64,000 nucleotides of DNA, taken from contig JAVBQF010000010.1 in NCBI GenBank assembly GCA_031549195.1, positions 1-64,000 on the forward strand. The letters are read 5' to 3'. The notes beneath the pieces are model-generated. The model searched no databases and was not told the origin of the DNA. It saw only the letters and a program-made list of their open reading frames with translations. Below, piece by piece: positions 32,614 through 41,718 of the stretch. A program made the translations under genes and the position numbers. This stretch comes from JAVBQF01 sp031549195. Lineage in GTDB: Bacteria > Bacillota_I > Bacilli_A > RF39 > UBA660. The number at the start of each line of letters is the position of its first letter. Positions within the stretch are counted from its first letter, which is position 1.

Positions 32614-34482
32614 ATGATGTTAGACAAAATAAATAGTATTAAAGATGTAAGTAAATTAAGTATAGAAGACAAGAAACTATTATCAAGTGAAATAAGAGAC
32701 TTCCTAATAGATAAGGTATCTACAAATGGTGGACACCTTGCATCGAATCTTGGCGTTGTAGAACTCACAATTGCTCTTTTATCATCTTTTGACTTTGATA
32801 AAGACAAAATAGTTTGGGATGTTGGTCATCAGAGTTATGTTTATAAAATTTTAACAGGCAGACAAAAAGATTTTGATAAGTTAAGGCAGTACAAGGGCCT
32901 AAGAGGATTCCCTTATAAAAGAGAAAGTAACTATGATCACTTTGAAACTGGGCATAGCAGCACCTCTATTTCAGCAGCACTTGGAATGGCAAGAGCAAGA
33001 GATATTAATAAAGAAAAATATAATGTAATCTCTGTAATTGGTGATGGTTCTATTAGTAATGGTATGAGTTTAGAGGCAATTAATGATGTTGGATTTAATA
33101 AGGCTAAGATGATAATAATACTTAATGATAATGGAATGAGTATTTCTGCAAATGTTGGTGGACTATCAAGCTATTTTAGTAGAATAAGTATAAATGAAAG
33201 ATATATTAGAATTAAAAATAAAGTAAAGCATTCTTTGGATGATACAAAAGTTGGTGATTTTTTAATTAAAGTACTAGGTAAAGCAAAGGCTGGGGTAAGA
33301 GAATTTCTAGTACCTTCCAATTACTTTGACAATATGGGACTTACGTATATTGGGCCGATTGATGGACATGATATTTCACTTATGATGAAAGTGTTTGAAA
33401 GAGTAAAAAGAATAAATGGTCCAGTCTTAATACATATTGTGACTAAAAAAGGGAAAGGTTATGAACTTGCTGAGAAAAGTCCTGATGTATATCATGCTGT
33501 ATCTCCATTTAATTCTAAAATTGGTATCATTGAAGCAAAAAACAAGACGTATTCTAACGAATTTGGTGATGCAATCGTAAAGTTAGCAGAGAAAAATGAC
33601 AACTTAGTTGCAATAACTGCTGCAATGAGAGATGGTGTTGGACTTACGAAGTTTGCTGAAAAATATCCAAAAAGGTTCTTTGATGTAGGAATATCAGAGG
33701 AACATGCGATAACACTTGCTGCTGGTCTTGCAACAAATGGCATGGTTCCTATTGTTGCAATATATTCAACATTTATGCAAAGAGGGTTTGATCAAATTAT
33801 TCATGATGTTTGTATGCAACATAACCATGTTATATTAGCACTGGATAGAGCTGGTATTGTAGGTAGTGATGGTGAAACACATCAAGGTATATTTGATTTA
33901 TCATATCTATCTTTAATACCAAATATGGTTATAATGTCTCCTAAATGCATCGAAGATATGTACTTAATGTTTTCTTTTGCAATAAAGAATAATTATCCAA
34001 TTGCAATTAGATATCCAAGGGGAGGAGATAGTATTCCAATGGTACCATTAAAAGAAGTGAAATTTGGTAAATGGGAGACTATATCATATGGCAAAAAGAT
34101 CGCAATTATTGCAACCGGAAAAATGGTAGAAAAAGCAATAGAAGTGAAGGAAAGGTATAATCTAGATATAATGGTTATAAATGCCTTATTTATTAAACCA
34201 TTGGATACTGATTTATTAAAAAAATTAGTTGAGGAAGACTATAATATTGTAACTATTGAAGATAATGTTATAAATGGTGGTCTAGGGAATAATATATTGC
34301 TCGAATTAAATAAATTAGGATTCAAAAAAGCAATAAAAATATTAGGATTCAATGATGAATTTATTCCGCAAGGAACAAGTGAAGAACTATATAAAGATGC
34401 TGGATTAGATGTAGAAAATATTTATAAAGAAGTAAATAAATTATTAAAAGGGAAAAAGACTTATACTACAAAAGAAGATTAG
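32614..34482 (+). CDS. dxs: 1-deoxy-D-xylulose-5-phosphate synthase
   Basis: The 622-residue thiamine-diphosphate enzyme condenses pyruvate and glyceraldehyde-3-phosphate in the first step of the DXP isoprenoid pathway. Seen: GGHLASNLGVVELTIAL, DVGHQSYVYKILTGR, GHSSTSISAALGMA, the ThDP motif VIGDGSISNGM..EAIND, the GPIDGHD block, and in the second half DVGISEEHAITLAAGLA and DRAGIVGSDGETHQGIFD. The length is normal. Two consecutive ATG codons (32614, 32617) can serve as start. No other isoprenoid gene is adjacent. Confidence 0.95.
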   Translation: MMLDKINSIKDVSKLSIEDKKLLSSEIRDFLIDKVSTNGGHLASNLGVVELTIALLSSFDFDKDKIVWDVGHQSYVYKILTGRQKDFDKLRQYKGLRGFPYKRESNYDHFETGHSSTSISAALGMARARDINKEKYNVISVIGDGSISNGMSLEAINDVGFNKAKMIIILNDNGMSISANVGGLSSYFSRISINERYIRIKNKVKHSLDDTKVGDFLIKVLGKAKAGVREFLVPSNYFDNMGLTYIGPIDGHDISLMMKVFERVKRINGPVLIHIVTKKGKGYELAEKSPDVYHAVSPFNSKIGIIEAKNKTYSNEFGDAIVKLAEKNDNLVAITAAMRDGVGLTKFAEKYPKRFFDVGISEEHAITLAAGLATNGMVPIVAIYSTFMQRGFDQIIHDVCMQHNHVILALDRAGIVGSDGETHQGIFDLSYLSLIPNMVIMSPKCIEDMYLMFSFAIKNNYPIAIRYPRGGDSIPMVPLKEVKFGKWETISYGKKIAIIATGKMVEKAIEVKERYNLDIMVINALFIKPLDTDLLKKLVEEDYNIVTIEDNVINGGLGNNILLELNKLGFKKAIKILGFNDEFIPQGTSEELYKDAGLDVENIYKEVNKLLKGKKTYTTKED

Positions 34483-34539
34483 ACTAGGCTGATGTGCTAA
34501 ATACAGATAATTATGATATAATTTAAATAGGAGGAAAAG

Positions 34540-36153
34540 ATGAAAAGATTTTTTAAATACAATTTTAAAGCTTTACTTACAACTATTGTAATTGCACTAT
34601 TACTATTCTATCTAACATTACCAGCACTTAATCTATCTAATCCAGGTTTTTGGATGTATATGTGTTTTATACTATTTATATATTTAATATTAAGCTTTGT
34701 TGGTGAAGGAAGTAGAATGATTACTGGTCTTAAACAAGGAAGATTAGAAAAATTCCCTAAGTGGATTGCATATACCTTAGGTGGAATGGGAGTAGCTATA
34801 TTATTAATGTTTTTATTAAATATTGCTTTATCACCTATGTTTAATTCAAAAAGTTATTCAAATAGAATTAAAATAACTGAAGGTATTACATTTGAGGAAG
34901 GTGTTGAAGAAGTAGATTTCAAACATGTACCACTTCTTGACAGAGACTCAACTAATAAAATAGGTGATAGAGTTATGGGAGAAATGCCAGAGCTTGTTTC
35001 ACAGTTTTATGTTTCAAATCTTTATACTCAAATAAACTATAAAGGTGAACAAATAAGAGTAACACCACTTGAATATGCTGATATGATTAAATACTTTACT
35101 AATAGAAAAGAAGGCGTAAAAGGTTATATAACAGTTAACTCAGTAACAGGAGAAGCAAAACTAGTTAAACTTGATAAAGGTATGAAATATATGCCATCAG
35201 CTATGTTCAATGAGAATTTATATAGAAAGTTGAGATTTGATTATCCAACACTTAATTTTGGTACTGAAAGTTTCGAACTTGATGAAGAGGGTAATCCATA
35301 CTGGATTGTGCCAACTATAAAGTATAGTGGTGTAGGATTGAAAGAAGAAATAACAGGTATTATTATTCTAAATCCAATTACAGGAGAGTCAACAAAATAT
35401 GATGTAGAAGATGTTCCAGCATGGGTTGATCATGTTTATTCAGCTAGTCTAATACTTGAACAAGTAGATGACTGGGGTAAATATAACGGTGGATTCCTAA
35501 ACTCAATCTTTGGTCAAAAAAATGTTGTATCTACAACAGAAGGATATAATTATACTGTTATGGGCGATGATGTATATCTATACACAGGAATTACATCTGT
35601 TGCGACTGATGAATCCAACTTAGGATTTATACTTACAAATTTAAGAACAAAAGAAACAAATTACTATTTAGTTCCTGGGGCTGAAGAATATTCTGCTATG
35701 GCATCAGCAGAAGGTCAAGTGCAACAGATGAAATACACTGCATCTTTCCCACTACTAATTAATTTAAACAGTAAGCCAACATATTTAGTGTCACTAAAGG
35801 ATAATGCAGGGCTTGTAAAAATGTATGCATTTGTTGATGTGGTAAATTATCAAAAAGTAGTTGTTACTGATTCCTCAAATGGAATAGTAGCAGCTGCAAA
35901 TAATTATTTAAAATCTGATACTAGTGTTGATGAAAACAAAGTAAAAACTAAAGAGATAAAAGTTAAAAGTATAACTCAAGTTCAAATAGAAGGAAACAGT
36001 TACTATTATATAGAGGATATTAGCAATATAAAATATAGAGTATCAATAAAGGTTAATGAAAATGCATTACCATTCTTAAAAGTAGGAGATACTATAACGG
36101 TAAGCTATAAACTAGAAGAAGAAGTGACTGAATTATTTAAACTAACAAAATAG
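34540..36153 (+). CDS. Large membrane protein with extracytoplasmic domain, function unknown
   Basis: The 537-residue protein has three N-terminal membrane segments (about 10-28, 36-53 and 75-95), then a roughly 430-residue extracytoplasmic part that is predominantly beta. Recognisable local features are GYITVNSVTGEAKLVKLD and IIILNPITGESTKYDV, two PepSY-like 'VTGE' turns, and a C-terminal OB-like strand set. No enzyme motif is evident. The composition is less Lys/Asn-biased than its neighbours, suggesting a conserved core gene. The ribosome site is AGGAGG; the terminator overlaps its stop. Confidence 0.6.
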   Translation: MKRFFKYNFKALLTTIVIALLLFYLTLPALNLSNPGFWMYMCFILFIYLILSFVGEGSRMITGLKQGRLEKFPKWIAYTLGGMGVAILLMFLLNIALSPMFNSKSYSNRIKITEGITFEEGVEEVDFKHVPLLDRDSTNKIGDRVMGEMPELVSQFYVSNLYTQINYKGEQIRVTPLEYADMIKYFTNRKEGVKGYITVNSVTGEAKLVKLDKGMKYMPSAMFNENLYRKLRFDYPTLNFGTESFELDEEGNPYWIVPTIKYSGVGLKEEITGIIILNPITGESTKYDVEDVPAWVDHVYSASLILEQVDDWGKYNGGFLNSIFGQKNVVSTTEGYNYTVMGDDVYLYTGITSVATDESNLGFILTNLRTKETNYYLVPGAEEYSAMASAEGQVQQMKYTASFPLLINLNSKPTYLVSLKDNAGLVKMYAFVDVVNYQKVVVTDSSNGIVAAANNYLKSDTSVDENKVKTKEIKVKSITQVQIEGNSYYYIEDISNIKYRVSIKVNENALPFLKVGDTITVSYKLEEEVTELFKLTK

Positions 36154-36180
36154 CTGACAAATTTTATTTGTCAGCTTTTT
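36152..36180 (+). terminator. Terminator overlapping the stop of the 34540 gene
   Basis: A perfect 10-bp stem (AGCTGACAAA / TTTGTCAGCT) is followed by TTTT. Confidence 0.85.
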
Positions 36181-36212
36181 CTTTGTGTATCAAACTTAAC
36201 TCTTTTAACCTT

Positions 36213-37349
36213 CTATAAGCCATCACCCACAACATTTTGACTAAATGAAAAGTGCATGTTCTCTGGGTGCCTTTTACTATAACCATCAATTTGAACAATA
36301 CCTTTATCGATAAGGGGCTCCATCATTCCTTTAAATAATTGTGATGGATGAATTTTAGGATTAAACCTATTATAGAAGGTTGAGAGGTCTAGTAAAGTAC
36401 TATTTGAATTATTAGTCAACATATATTGTAACATCTGCCTATCTTCAACACTTAAATCACAACTAGCAGCCCTTTGGATATGACCAACTATATATTCTTT
36501 TTCTAACTCGATTATTACGTTATTTAACATATACTTTAAGAAAAAAGTTGCATTCTTGAAATCTTTTGTTTCCCTAATAACCCTGTAGTAGGAACTTTTG
36601 TCATGGTGTATTGCTCTATTAAAAAGTGTAAATGGATATGCATCATTATTTAATAAGTACCATATACCTAATGTTCTAGATGCCCTTCCATTAACATCGA
36701 AGTATGGATGAATATATACAAATTGAAAATGAATAAGCTGACTTCTAATAAAAGCACTCACAGGATCATCGTTTTCGTGACTTTGATTGATATACTCAAT
36801 AAGGTTTTCCATCATAGCATCTACATTTTCAGGGTGTGCTCCTTGAGCTGGTGCTATGTCTGGATTATTAGACCAATGAATATAAACAGGTGCATGCCTA
36901 TATGAATTACCATCTAACAATCTTTCATCTGAATCCAAAATATCGTCCGATAGAATTGTATACAATTCTAATAAGGAGACCTTATTTATATTTCGATGAT
37001 TTAAAATATAACTGTACCCTCTTGCAAGATTAGTAATTCGTTGTTGTTGTTCACTTAGTATTCTCTCTTTATTTTGACCAGAACTTTTTGCATAGCTTGC
37101 AACAGTAGAAATACTGTCATTATAGCCTTCAACTTCATTGTTATATTTTATTTCATATGGAAAAAGAATACTTTTTGCAAAATCAAGGCTTTGAAATTGA
37201 TCTTCACCATCTAAAAATTCTTTTAGTTCATCAATTAGTGGCTGAATTAATGCTTCGTAGTATCCAAAAGAAGTATTTTCTGATATTTTATTTTTATGAT
37301 TTTCAACAAAAAATGGCAGCTTTGTTTTCTTAAGTGAATAATTGTTCAT
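36213..37349 (-). CDS. Fic family protein
   Basis: The 378-residue protein carries the Fic core HPYFDVNGRASR near residue 217. The consensus is HxFx(D/E)GNGRxxR; His, Phe/Tyr, Asp, Asn, Gly and Arg are kept, but the first Gly of GNG is Val. Upstream, NNEVEGYNDS near residue 55 occupies the place of the inhibitory (S/T)xxxE(G/N) helix of N-terminally inhibited Fic proteins. The C-terminal 90 residues look like a winged-helix domain. The likely role is AMP transfer to a protein target. It stands alone with convergent and divergent neighbours. Confidence 0.88.
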   Translation of the reverse strand: MNNYSLKKTKLPFFVENHKNKISENTSFGYYEALIQPLIDELKEFLDGEDQFQSLDFAKSILFPYEIKYNNEVEGYNDSISTVASYAKSSGQNKERILSEQQQRITNLARGYSYILNHRNINKVSLLELYTILSDDILDSDERLLDGNSYRHAPVYIHWSNNPDIAPAQGAHPENVDAMMENLIEYINQSHENDDPVSAFIRSQLIHFQFVYIHPYFDVNGRASRTLGIWYLLNNDAYPFTLFNRAIHHDKSSYYRVIRETKDFKNATFFLKYMLNNVIIELEKEYIVGHIQRAASCDLSVEDRQMLQYMLTNNSNSTLLDLSTFYNRFNPKIHPSQLFKGMMEPLIDKGIVQIDGYSKRHPENMHFSFSQNVVGDGL

Positions 37350-37687
37350 ACTATCAGTCCTTTGTTGATAAGATATATTACCATAAACATATTACTTATT
37401 CAAGAAATATTGTCTAAAAGCTAATTTTAATAGAGATTATTAATATCTACGCATCTGAAAAATATTAGTTAGTAAAAACTTGAAATTTAGCTTTACAAGT
37501 TTATATTTAATATATCATTTATCATTTCAACTATTTTGCTTTTCATAAAATCAATACCTTTAAGAATTTATTAACAGTGTAATTCTTTCATATAAATAAT
37601 TATATTTCACTAAACATAAATTTTTAATACTTATAAATTGTAAAATGAGGTTTAATATATTATAATTACAATAGTAGGTGATAATAA
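37350..37687 (+). promoter_or_regulatory. Intergenic region with the promoter of the thioredoxin-fold lipoprotein
   Basis: The 338-bp divergent intergenic region has no gene. TTGTAA (37638-37643) and TATAAT (37661-37666), exactly 17 bases apart, form a good promoter for the plus-strand lipoprotein gene. The rest is AT-rich DNA in which no structure stands out. Confidence 0.6.
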
Positions 37688-38365
37688 ATGAATAAAAAAA
37701 TGTTAATAACTAGTTTAATATTAGTAATGTTAATTGCTTTAACTGGATGTTTTAGATTTGGTGATAGTAGTGATGGTAAAAAGTTTAAGGAAGAATATGA
37801 AGATTTAAATGGAAAGTTAAATGATGATGGTACTAGAAGTTATATGAGTATTACGATACCTGAAGAAAATCCTATTAAATATAGTTCGTATGAAGAAATA
37901 AATAAAGTTTTAAATGAAGGTACTGGCGTAATACTATTTGGGTTCCCAGAGTGCCCATGGTGTAGAAATGCTATTCCAGAATTACTAGCGATAGCAGAAG
38001 ATTTAGAGCTTAAAACAATCTATTACTTAAATAATAGAGAAGATAGAGACACACGAGTATTAGACGAGGAAGGTAATATTGTAGTTGAAAAAGAGGGAAC
38101 AAGTGAATATTATAAATTACTTGAAAAACTATCAGGTGTTGCATCTGAATACACTGGACTAAATGATGCGACTATAAAGAGAATATATTTTCCAACCGTA
38201 GTATTTGTTTTAAATGGTGAAATAATCGGATACCATGAAGCAACATTAGATTCACAAGAAGATCCATATATACCTTTGACTAAAGAACAAAAAGAAGAAT
38301 TACAATTAATTTATAGAGACTATATTGTTAAAGTACTCAATATAGCTTGCGACGAAGGATGCTAA
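37688..38365 (+). CDS. Thioredoxin-fold lipoprotein (CPWC active site)
   Basis: The 225-residue protein has a lipoprotein signal (hydrophobic stretch then LTGC, Cys21 lipidated) and a thioredoxin-fold domain with VILFGFPECPWCRNAIPELL near residue 95; CPWC is the redox motif. A cis-Pro occurs in IKRIYFPTVVFVLNGE, and two extra Cys lie at the C-terminus (ACDEGC). It likely acts as an extracytoplasmic thiol-disulfide protein, possibly a pseudo-bacteriocin-transport-accessory type. The terminator overlaps the stop codon. Confidence 0.82.
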   Translation: MNKKMLITSLILVMLIALTGCFRFGDSSDGKKFKEEYEDLNGKLNDDGTRSYMSITIPEENPIKYSSYEEINKVLNEGTGVILFGFPECPWCRNAIPELLAIAEDLELKTIYYLNNREDRDTRVLDEEGNIVVEKEGTSEYYKLLEKLSGVASEYTGLNDATIKRIYFPTVVFVLNGEIIGYHEATLDSQEDPYIPLTKEQKEELQLIYRDYIVKVLNIACDEGC

Positions 38366-38377
38366 AAGCATTCTTTT
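38355..38377 (+). terminator. Terminator of the thioredoxin-fold lipoprotein
   Basis: AAGGATGC-TAAAA-GCATTCTT followed by TT, overlapping the stop codon. The U tract is moderate. Confidence 0.6.
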
Positions 38378-38431
38378 ACTTTGAAAGAATAAAAGTATTT
38401 TATAATGAATATGTTTTATTGGTGATAAGAC

Positions 38432-38743
38432 TTGGATACAAATAAAGTACAAATTGGAGATGTAATAACAGTAGAAACTAAAAGTCAAAAAGGTATTGGT
38501 ACAAAAATAACAAAAGAAGGTGTTCTTTTATATCAAAAACCTGATGGTACATTTTTAGATTTAGATACTAACGATACATATTATGTTGGACCAAATAGAT
38601 ACCTGGATGTTGGAGACTCTTTTGTTTTAAAAGAGTTATTGAAACCATTCACCGGGTTACTTACTAAACCACAACAGGAAGCAGATATGCCTAAGTCCCA
38701 AATAAAAAGTATATATAGGTTAGTTTCAAAAAAAACAAAATAA
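38432..38743 (+). CDS. Hypothetical 103-residue protein
   Basis: A TTG start is used, preceded by a GGTG site. The protein looks soluble and beta-rich (VQIGDVITVETKSQKGIGTKITKEGVLLYQKP, then DTYYVGPNRYLDVGDSFVL), resembling a small barrel fold, with a Lys-rich tail. No family was recognised. It is separated from feoA by 72 bases and may not be functionally linked to it. Confidence 0.5.
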   Translation: MDTNKVQIGDVITVETKSQKGIGTKITKEGVLLYQKPDGTFLDLDTNDTYYVGPNRYLDVGDSFVLKELLKPFTGLLTKPQQEADMPKSQIKSIYRLVSKKTK

Positions 38744-38778
38744 TAAGTGGATAGCCTCTCATATTTAACCAAACTAGG

Positions 38779-38805
38779 CCTTACTCATATATTAAAGTAG
38801 TAAGG
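38779..38805 (+). promoter_or_regulatory. Hairpin covering the feoA ribosome site
   Basis: CCTTACT (38779-38785) can pair with AGTAAGG (38799-38805), and the right arm contains the AAGG of the feoA ribosome site (ATG at 38816). It may control feoAB translation. Confidence 0.4.
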
Positions 38806-38815
38806 AAGTGAAGAT

Positions 38816-39058
38816 ATGAGTATAAAAACGCTTAGAGATACAAATGTTGGTGATATTGTTAAAGTTAAAAAAGTAACATCAACTGGTGATATTAAAAGAA
38901 GATTATTGGATATTGGTCTCACTCCTGGTACAAAAATAGAAAATGCTTTTAAAAACCCATTTGGTGATATTGCAGCCTACGAAATAAGAGGAGCTTTAAT
39001 TGCCATAAGGGATATAGATAGCAGAAATATACTAGTTGAAGAGGTATCTTATGACTAA
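38816..39058 (+). CDS. feoA: Ferrous iron transport protein A
   Basis: The 80-residue SH3-like protein shows the FeoA pattern: LRDTNVGDIVKVKKV, RRLLDIGLTPGTKIE, then the strand pair PFGDIAAYEIRGALIAIR. FeoA assists FeoB in Fe2+ import at the membrane. The end of the gene overlaps the feoB ATG by 8 bases, so the two are translationally coupled. A hairpin masks its ribosome site. Confidence 0.9.
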   Translation: MSIKTLRDTNVGDIVKVKKVTSTGDIKRRLLDIGLTPGTKIENAFKNPFGDIAAYEIRGALIAIRDIDSRNILVEEVSYD

Positions 39059-41102
39059 GAAGATATCTAAGACATTATGCTTAGTAGGAAATCCAAATGT
39101 TGGAAAGTCTACAGTGTTTAATGCTTTAACTGGGATGAATCAGCATACAGGTAATTGGCCAGGAAAAACGGTTAGCAATGCATCTGGAGAATATAACTAT
39201 AAAAATGAACATTATAAGATATATGATTTGCCAGGAATATACTCACTTCTACCAAAAACAGAAGAAGAATTAGTTGCAAGAGACTTTATTTGCTTTGAAG
39301 AGTATGATGGAGTTGTTTTAGTATGTGATGCTCTTTGTTTAATGAGAAATCTAAATTTAGTATTGCAAGTACTTGAAATTACTTCCAATGTAATTGTTTG
39401 TATTAATCTTTTAGATGAAGCGAAAAAGAATAATATTGAGATAAATATTGATAAATTAAGTGATTTGCTTGGTGTAAAAGTAATAGGAATAACAGCAAGA
39501 GAAAAAATTGGTATGGATGAACTACTTGAAAATATAAGTGAATTAAAAGAGGGACGCAAGAGAAATATATTAAGATATCCTAAAATTGAAGAGGAAATCA
39601 GTTTACTTGAGGATGCCTTAGATGGTGAAATAGAAGATATTAATAAGATTAGATGGGCAGCAATAAATGTCTTAAAGGATGATAGAACAGTTTTAAAATC
39701 GCTTAATATAAAAAATGATAGACTAATAGAAAATAGTATTATACAAGTTAAGAGAAGTTTATTAGAAAAAGACATCTTAATTAATGAAATAGAAGACTAT
39801 ACTGTAGAAGTTATCAATAACAAAGCAGAAGATATATCTAATAAAGTCGTAATGAATACTAGTGATAAAAGAAGTGATAAAAATAGAAAAATAGATAAGA
39901 TAGTCACCAGTAAAGTGTTTGGTATACCCTTAATGCTATTAATGTTAGTAGTTATATTTTTTATAACAATAACTTTATCCAATTACCCCTCTGAATTACT
40001 ATTTAATTTATTTAGATTTATAGAAGATCATTTATTTAACATATTATCACAGTTATTGCCAGATAGACTATGTGATATGCTAGTATTTGGTTTATATAGA
40101 ACTCTCACTTGGGTAGTATCTGTAATGCTCCCGCCTATGGCAATATTTTTCCCGCTTTTTACAATACTTGAGGACTTAGGATATCTACCTCGTATTGCAT
40201 TTAATGTAGATAAAGCATTTAGAAAATGTGATACTTGTGGAAAACAAGCGCTTACTATGTGTATGGGATTTGGGTGCAATGCTGTAGGAGTATCAGGAAC
40301 AAGAATAATTGATTCTAAAAGAGAAAGATTAATTGCAATAATAACAAATTCTTTTGTTCCCTGTAATGGTAGATTCCCAACAATTATAGCAATCATATCA
40401 ATGTTTATTGTAGGTATATCTAATAGCCTAACACATTCTATATTAAGTGCTTTCGTTCTAACTTTAGTAATACTATTAGGTATCACTATGACATTTATTG
40501 TATCTTTATTCTTATCAAAAACATTTTTAAAAGGAGAACCATCTTCATTTATACTTGAATTGCCACCATATAGAAAACCAAAGTTTTTAAGTGTTATTGT
40601 AAGATCTTTATTAGATAGATCATTGTTTGTATTAGGAAGAGCAGTAACTGTTGCAATACCTGCTGGTATTATTATTTGGTGTATGGCTAATATTACATTA
40701 GAAAATAAAAGCATCTTACTACACTGTTCAGATTTTTTAGATCCCTTTGCCAGTTTGTTTGGTATGGATGGCGTAATATTATTAGCTTTTATACTAGGTT
40801 TTCCAGCAAATGAAATTGTAATTCCCATAATAATTATGAGCTATTTAAGATTAGGATCAATGACTGACTTATCTGATTTAGTAGCACTAAAAGAATTGCT
40901 AACTAATAATGGATGGACAATAATGACTGCAATATCAGTTATAATCTTCTCGTTAATACATTTCCCCTGTTCAACTACTTGTATGACTATAAAAAAAGAA
41001 ACTAGTTCGTTAAAATGGACACTATTAGCTATTTTAATACCAACTATATGTGGTTTTTCTATTTGTTTTATAATTAACTTTTTATATAGATTGCTAATAT
41101 AA
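39051..41102 (+). CDS. feoB: Ferrous iron transporter FeoB
   Basis: The 683-residue protein has the N-terminal G domain (GNPNVGKST G1 near residue 14, NWPGKTV G2, DLPGIYSL G3, NLLDEA G4), a helical GDI-like spacer, and a membrane domain of about nine segments with the FeoB gate features (CGKQALTMCMGFGCNAVG, FVPCNGRFPTI, GFPANEIVIPI). It imports Fe2+, the iron form available under anoxic conditions. No fusion to FeoC is present. The ATG at 39051 is chosen because the GAAGAGG ribosome site lies within the end of feoA. Confidence 0.95.
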   Translation: MTKKISKTLCLVGNPNVGKSTVFNALTGMNQHTGNWPGKTVSNASGEYNYKNEHYKIYDLPGIYSLLPKTEEELVARDFICFEEYDGVVLVCDALCLMRNLNLVLQVLEITSNVIVCINLLDEAKKNNIEINIDKLSDLLGVKVIGITAREKIGMDELLENISELKEGRKRNILRYPKIEEEISLLEDALDGEIEDINKIRWAAINVLKDDRTVLKSLNIKNDRLIENSIIQVKRSLLEKDILINEIEDYTVEVINNKAEDISNKVVMNTSDKRSDKNRKIDKIVTSKVFGIPLMLLMLVVIFFITITLSNYPSELLFNLFRFIEDHLFNILSQLLPDRLCDMLVFGLYRTLTWVVSVMLPPMAIFFPLFTILEDLGYLPRIAFNVDKAFRKCDTCGKQALTMCMGFGCNAVGVSGTRIIDSKRERLIAIITNSFVPCNGRFPTIIAIISMFIVGISNSLTHSILSAFVLTLVILLGITMTFIVSLFLSKTFLKGEPSSFILELPPYRKPKFLSVIVRSLLDRSLFVLGRAVTVAIPAGIIIWCMANITLENKSILLHCSDFLDPFASLFGMDGVILLAFILGFPANEIVIPIIIMSYLRLGSMTDLSDLVALKELLTNNGWTIMTAISVIIFSLIHFPCSTTCMTIKKETSSLKWTLLAILIPTICGFSICFIINFLYRLLI

Positions 41103-41106
41103 TAAT

Positions 41107-41129
41107 AAAGTGAATAAAATTCACTTTTT
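41107..41129 (+). terminator. Terminator of feoAB
   Basis: AAAGTGAA-TAAAA-TTCACTTT followed by TT. Confidence 0.8.
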
Positions 41130-41184
41130 ATATTGAAAAAAAATCATTAATTGATATAATTCAATAGTATATATGGAGGATGTT

Positions 41185-41718
41185 ATGAATTTTGCAGCAC
41201 AGTTATTATCAACTATAGGCGCCATATTGATGATTGTTGCAATACAGCTTCCAAAGAAAGATAAACTATTAATTTTTTATGGATTAGGTGGATTTTGCTT
41301 TGGGATTAGTTTTATCCTATTAAAAGGATATCCGGGTGGTATTATATGTGTAATACTTGCTATGCAAACCTTTATTTCATATATTTATGAGAAGAAAAGT
41401 GAAATAGTACCTAAGTATGTTATGTATTTAACACTATCTGTAGCGCTTATTGCAGGAATATACTCATATCAAAACATTTACAGTATTCTACCTCTTGCCT
41501 GCAGTATATTACACACTGCAATAATGATGCAAAAGGATATGAGAATACTTAGAATACTAAGATTTATAATACTAATATGCTGGATATTTTATGAAGTTAT
41601 AATAGGAGCATATGCAGCAATCATTTCAGATAGTTTAGGTCTTATATCAACAGTAATAGCAATATATAGATTTGATATATTAAAAAGGAGTAAGAATAAT
41701 GAAACAAAAAGAAAGTAA
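41185..41718 (+). CDS. YgjV family membrane protein
   Basis: The 177-residue protein has six or so hydrophobic segments and matches the YgjV (imp-YgjV) family: an N-terminal LLSTIGAILMIVAIQLPKKDKLLIFYGLGGFCFGISF and LACSILHTAIMMQKDMRILRILR. The function is not known. The start is ATG 41185, since the upstream ATGGAGG supplies its ribosome site. It overlaps the next gene by 20 bases. Confidence 0.78.
   Translation: MNFAAQLLSTIGAILMIVAIQLPKKDKLLIFYGLGGFCFGISFILLKGYPGGIICVILAMQTFISYIYEKKSEIVPKYVMYLTLSVALIAGIYSYQNIYSILPLACSILHTAIMMQKDMRILRILRFIILICWIFYEVIIGAYAAIISDSLGLISTVIAIYRFDILKRSKNNETKRK

Noticed and set aside
40028..40828. Minus-strand 266-codon open frame inside feoB
   Set aside because: Antisense shadow of a well-supported FeoB membrane domain, with no independent start signals.
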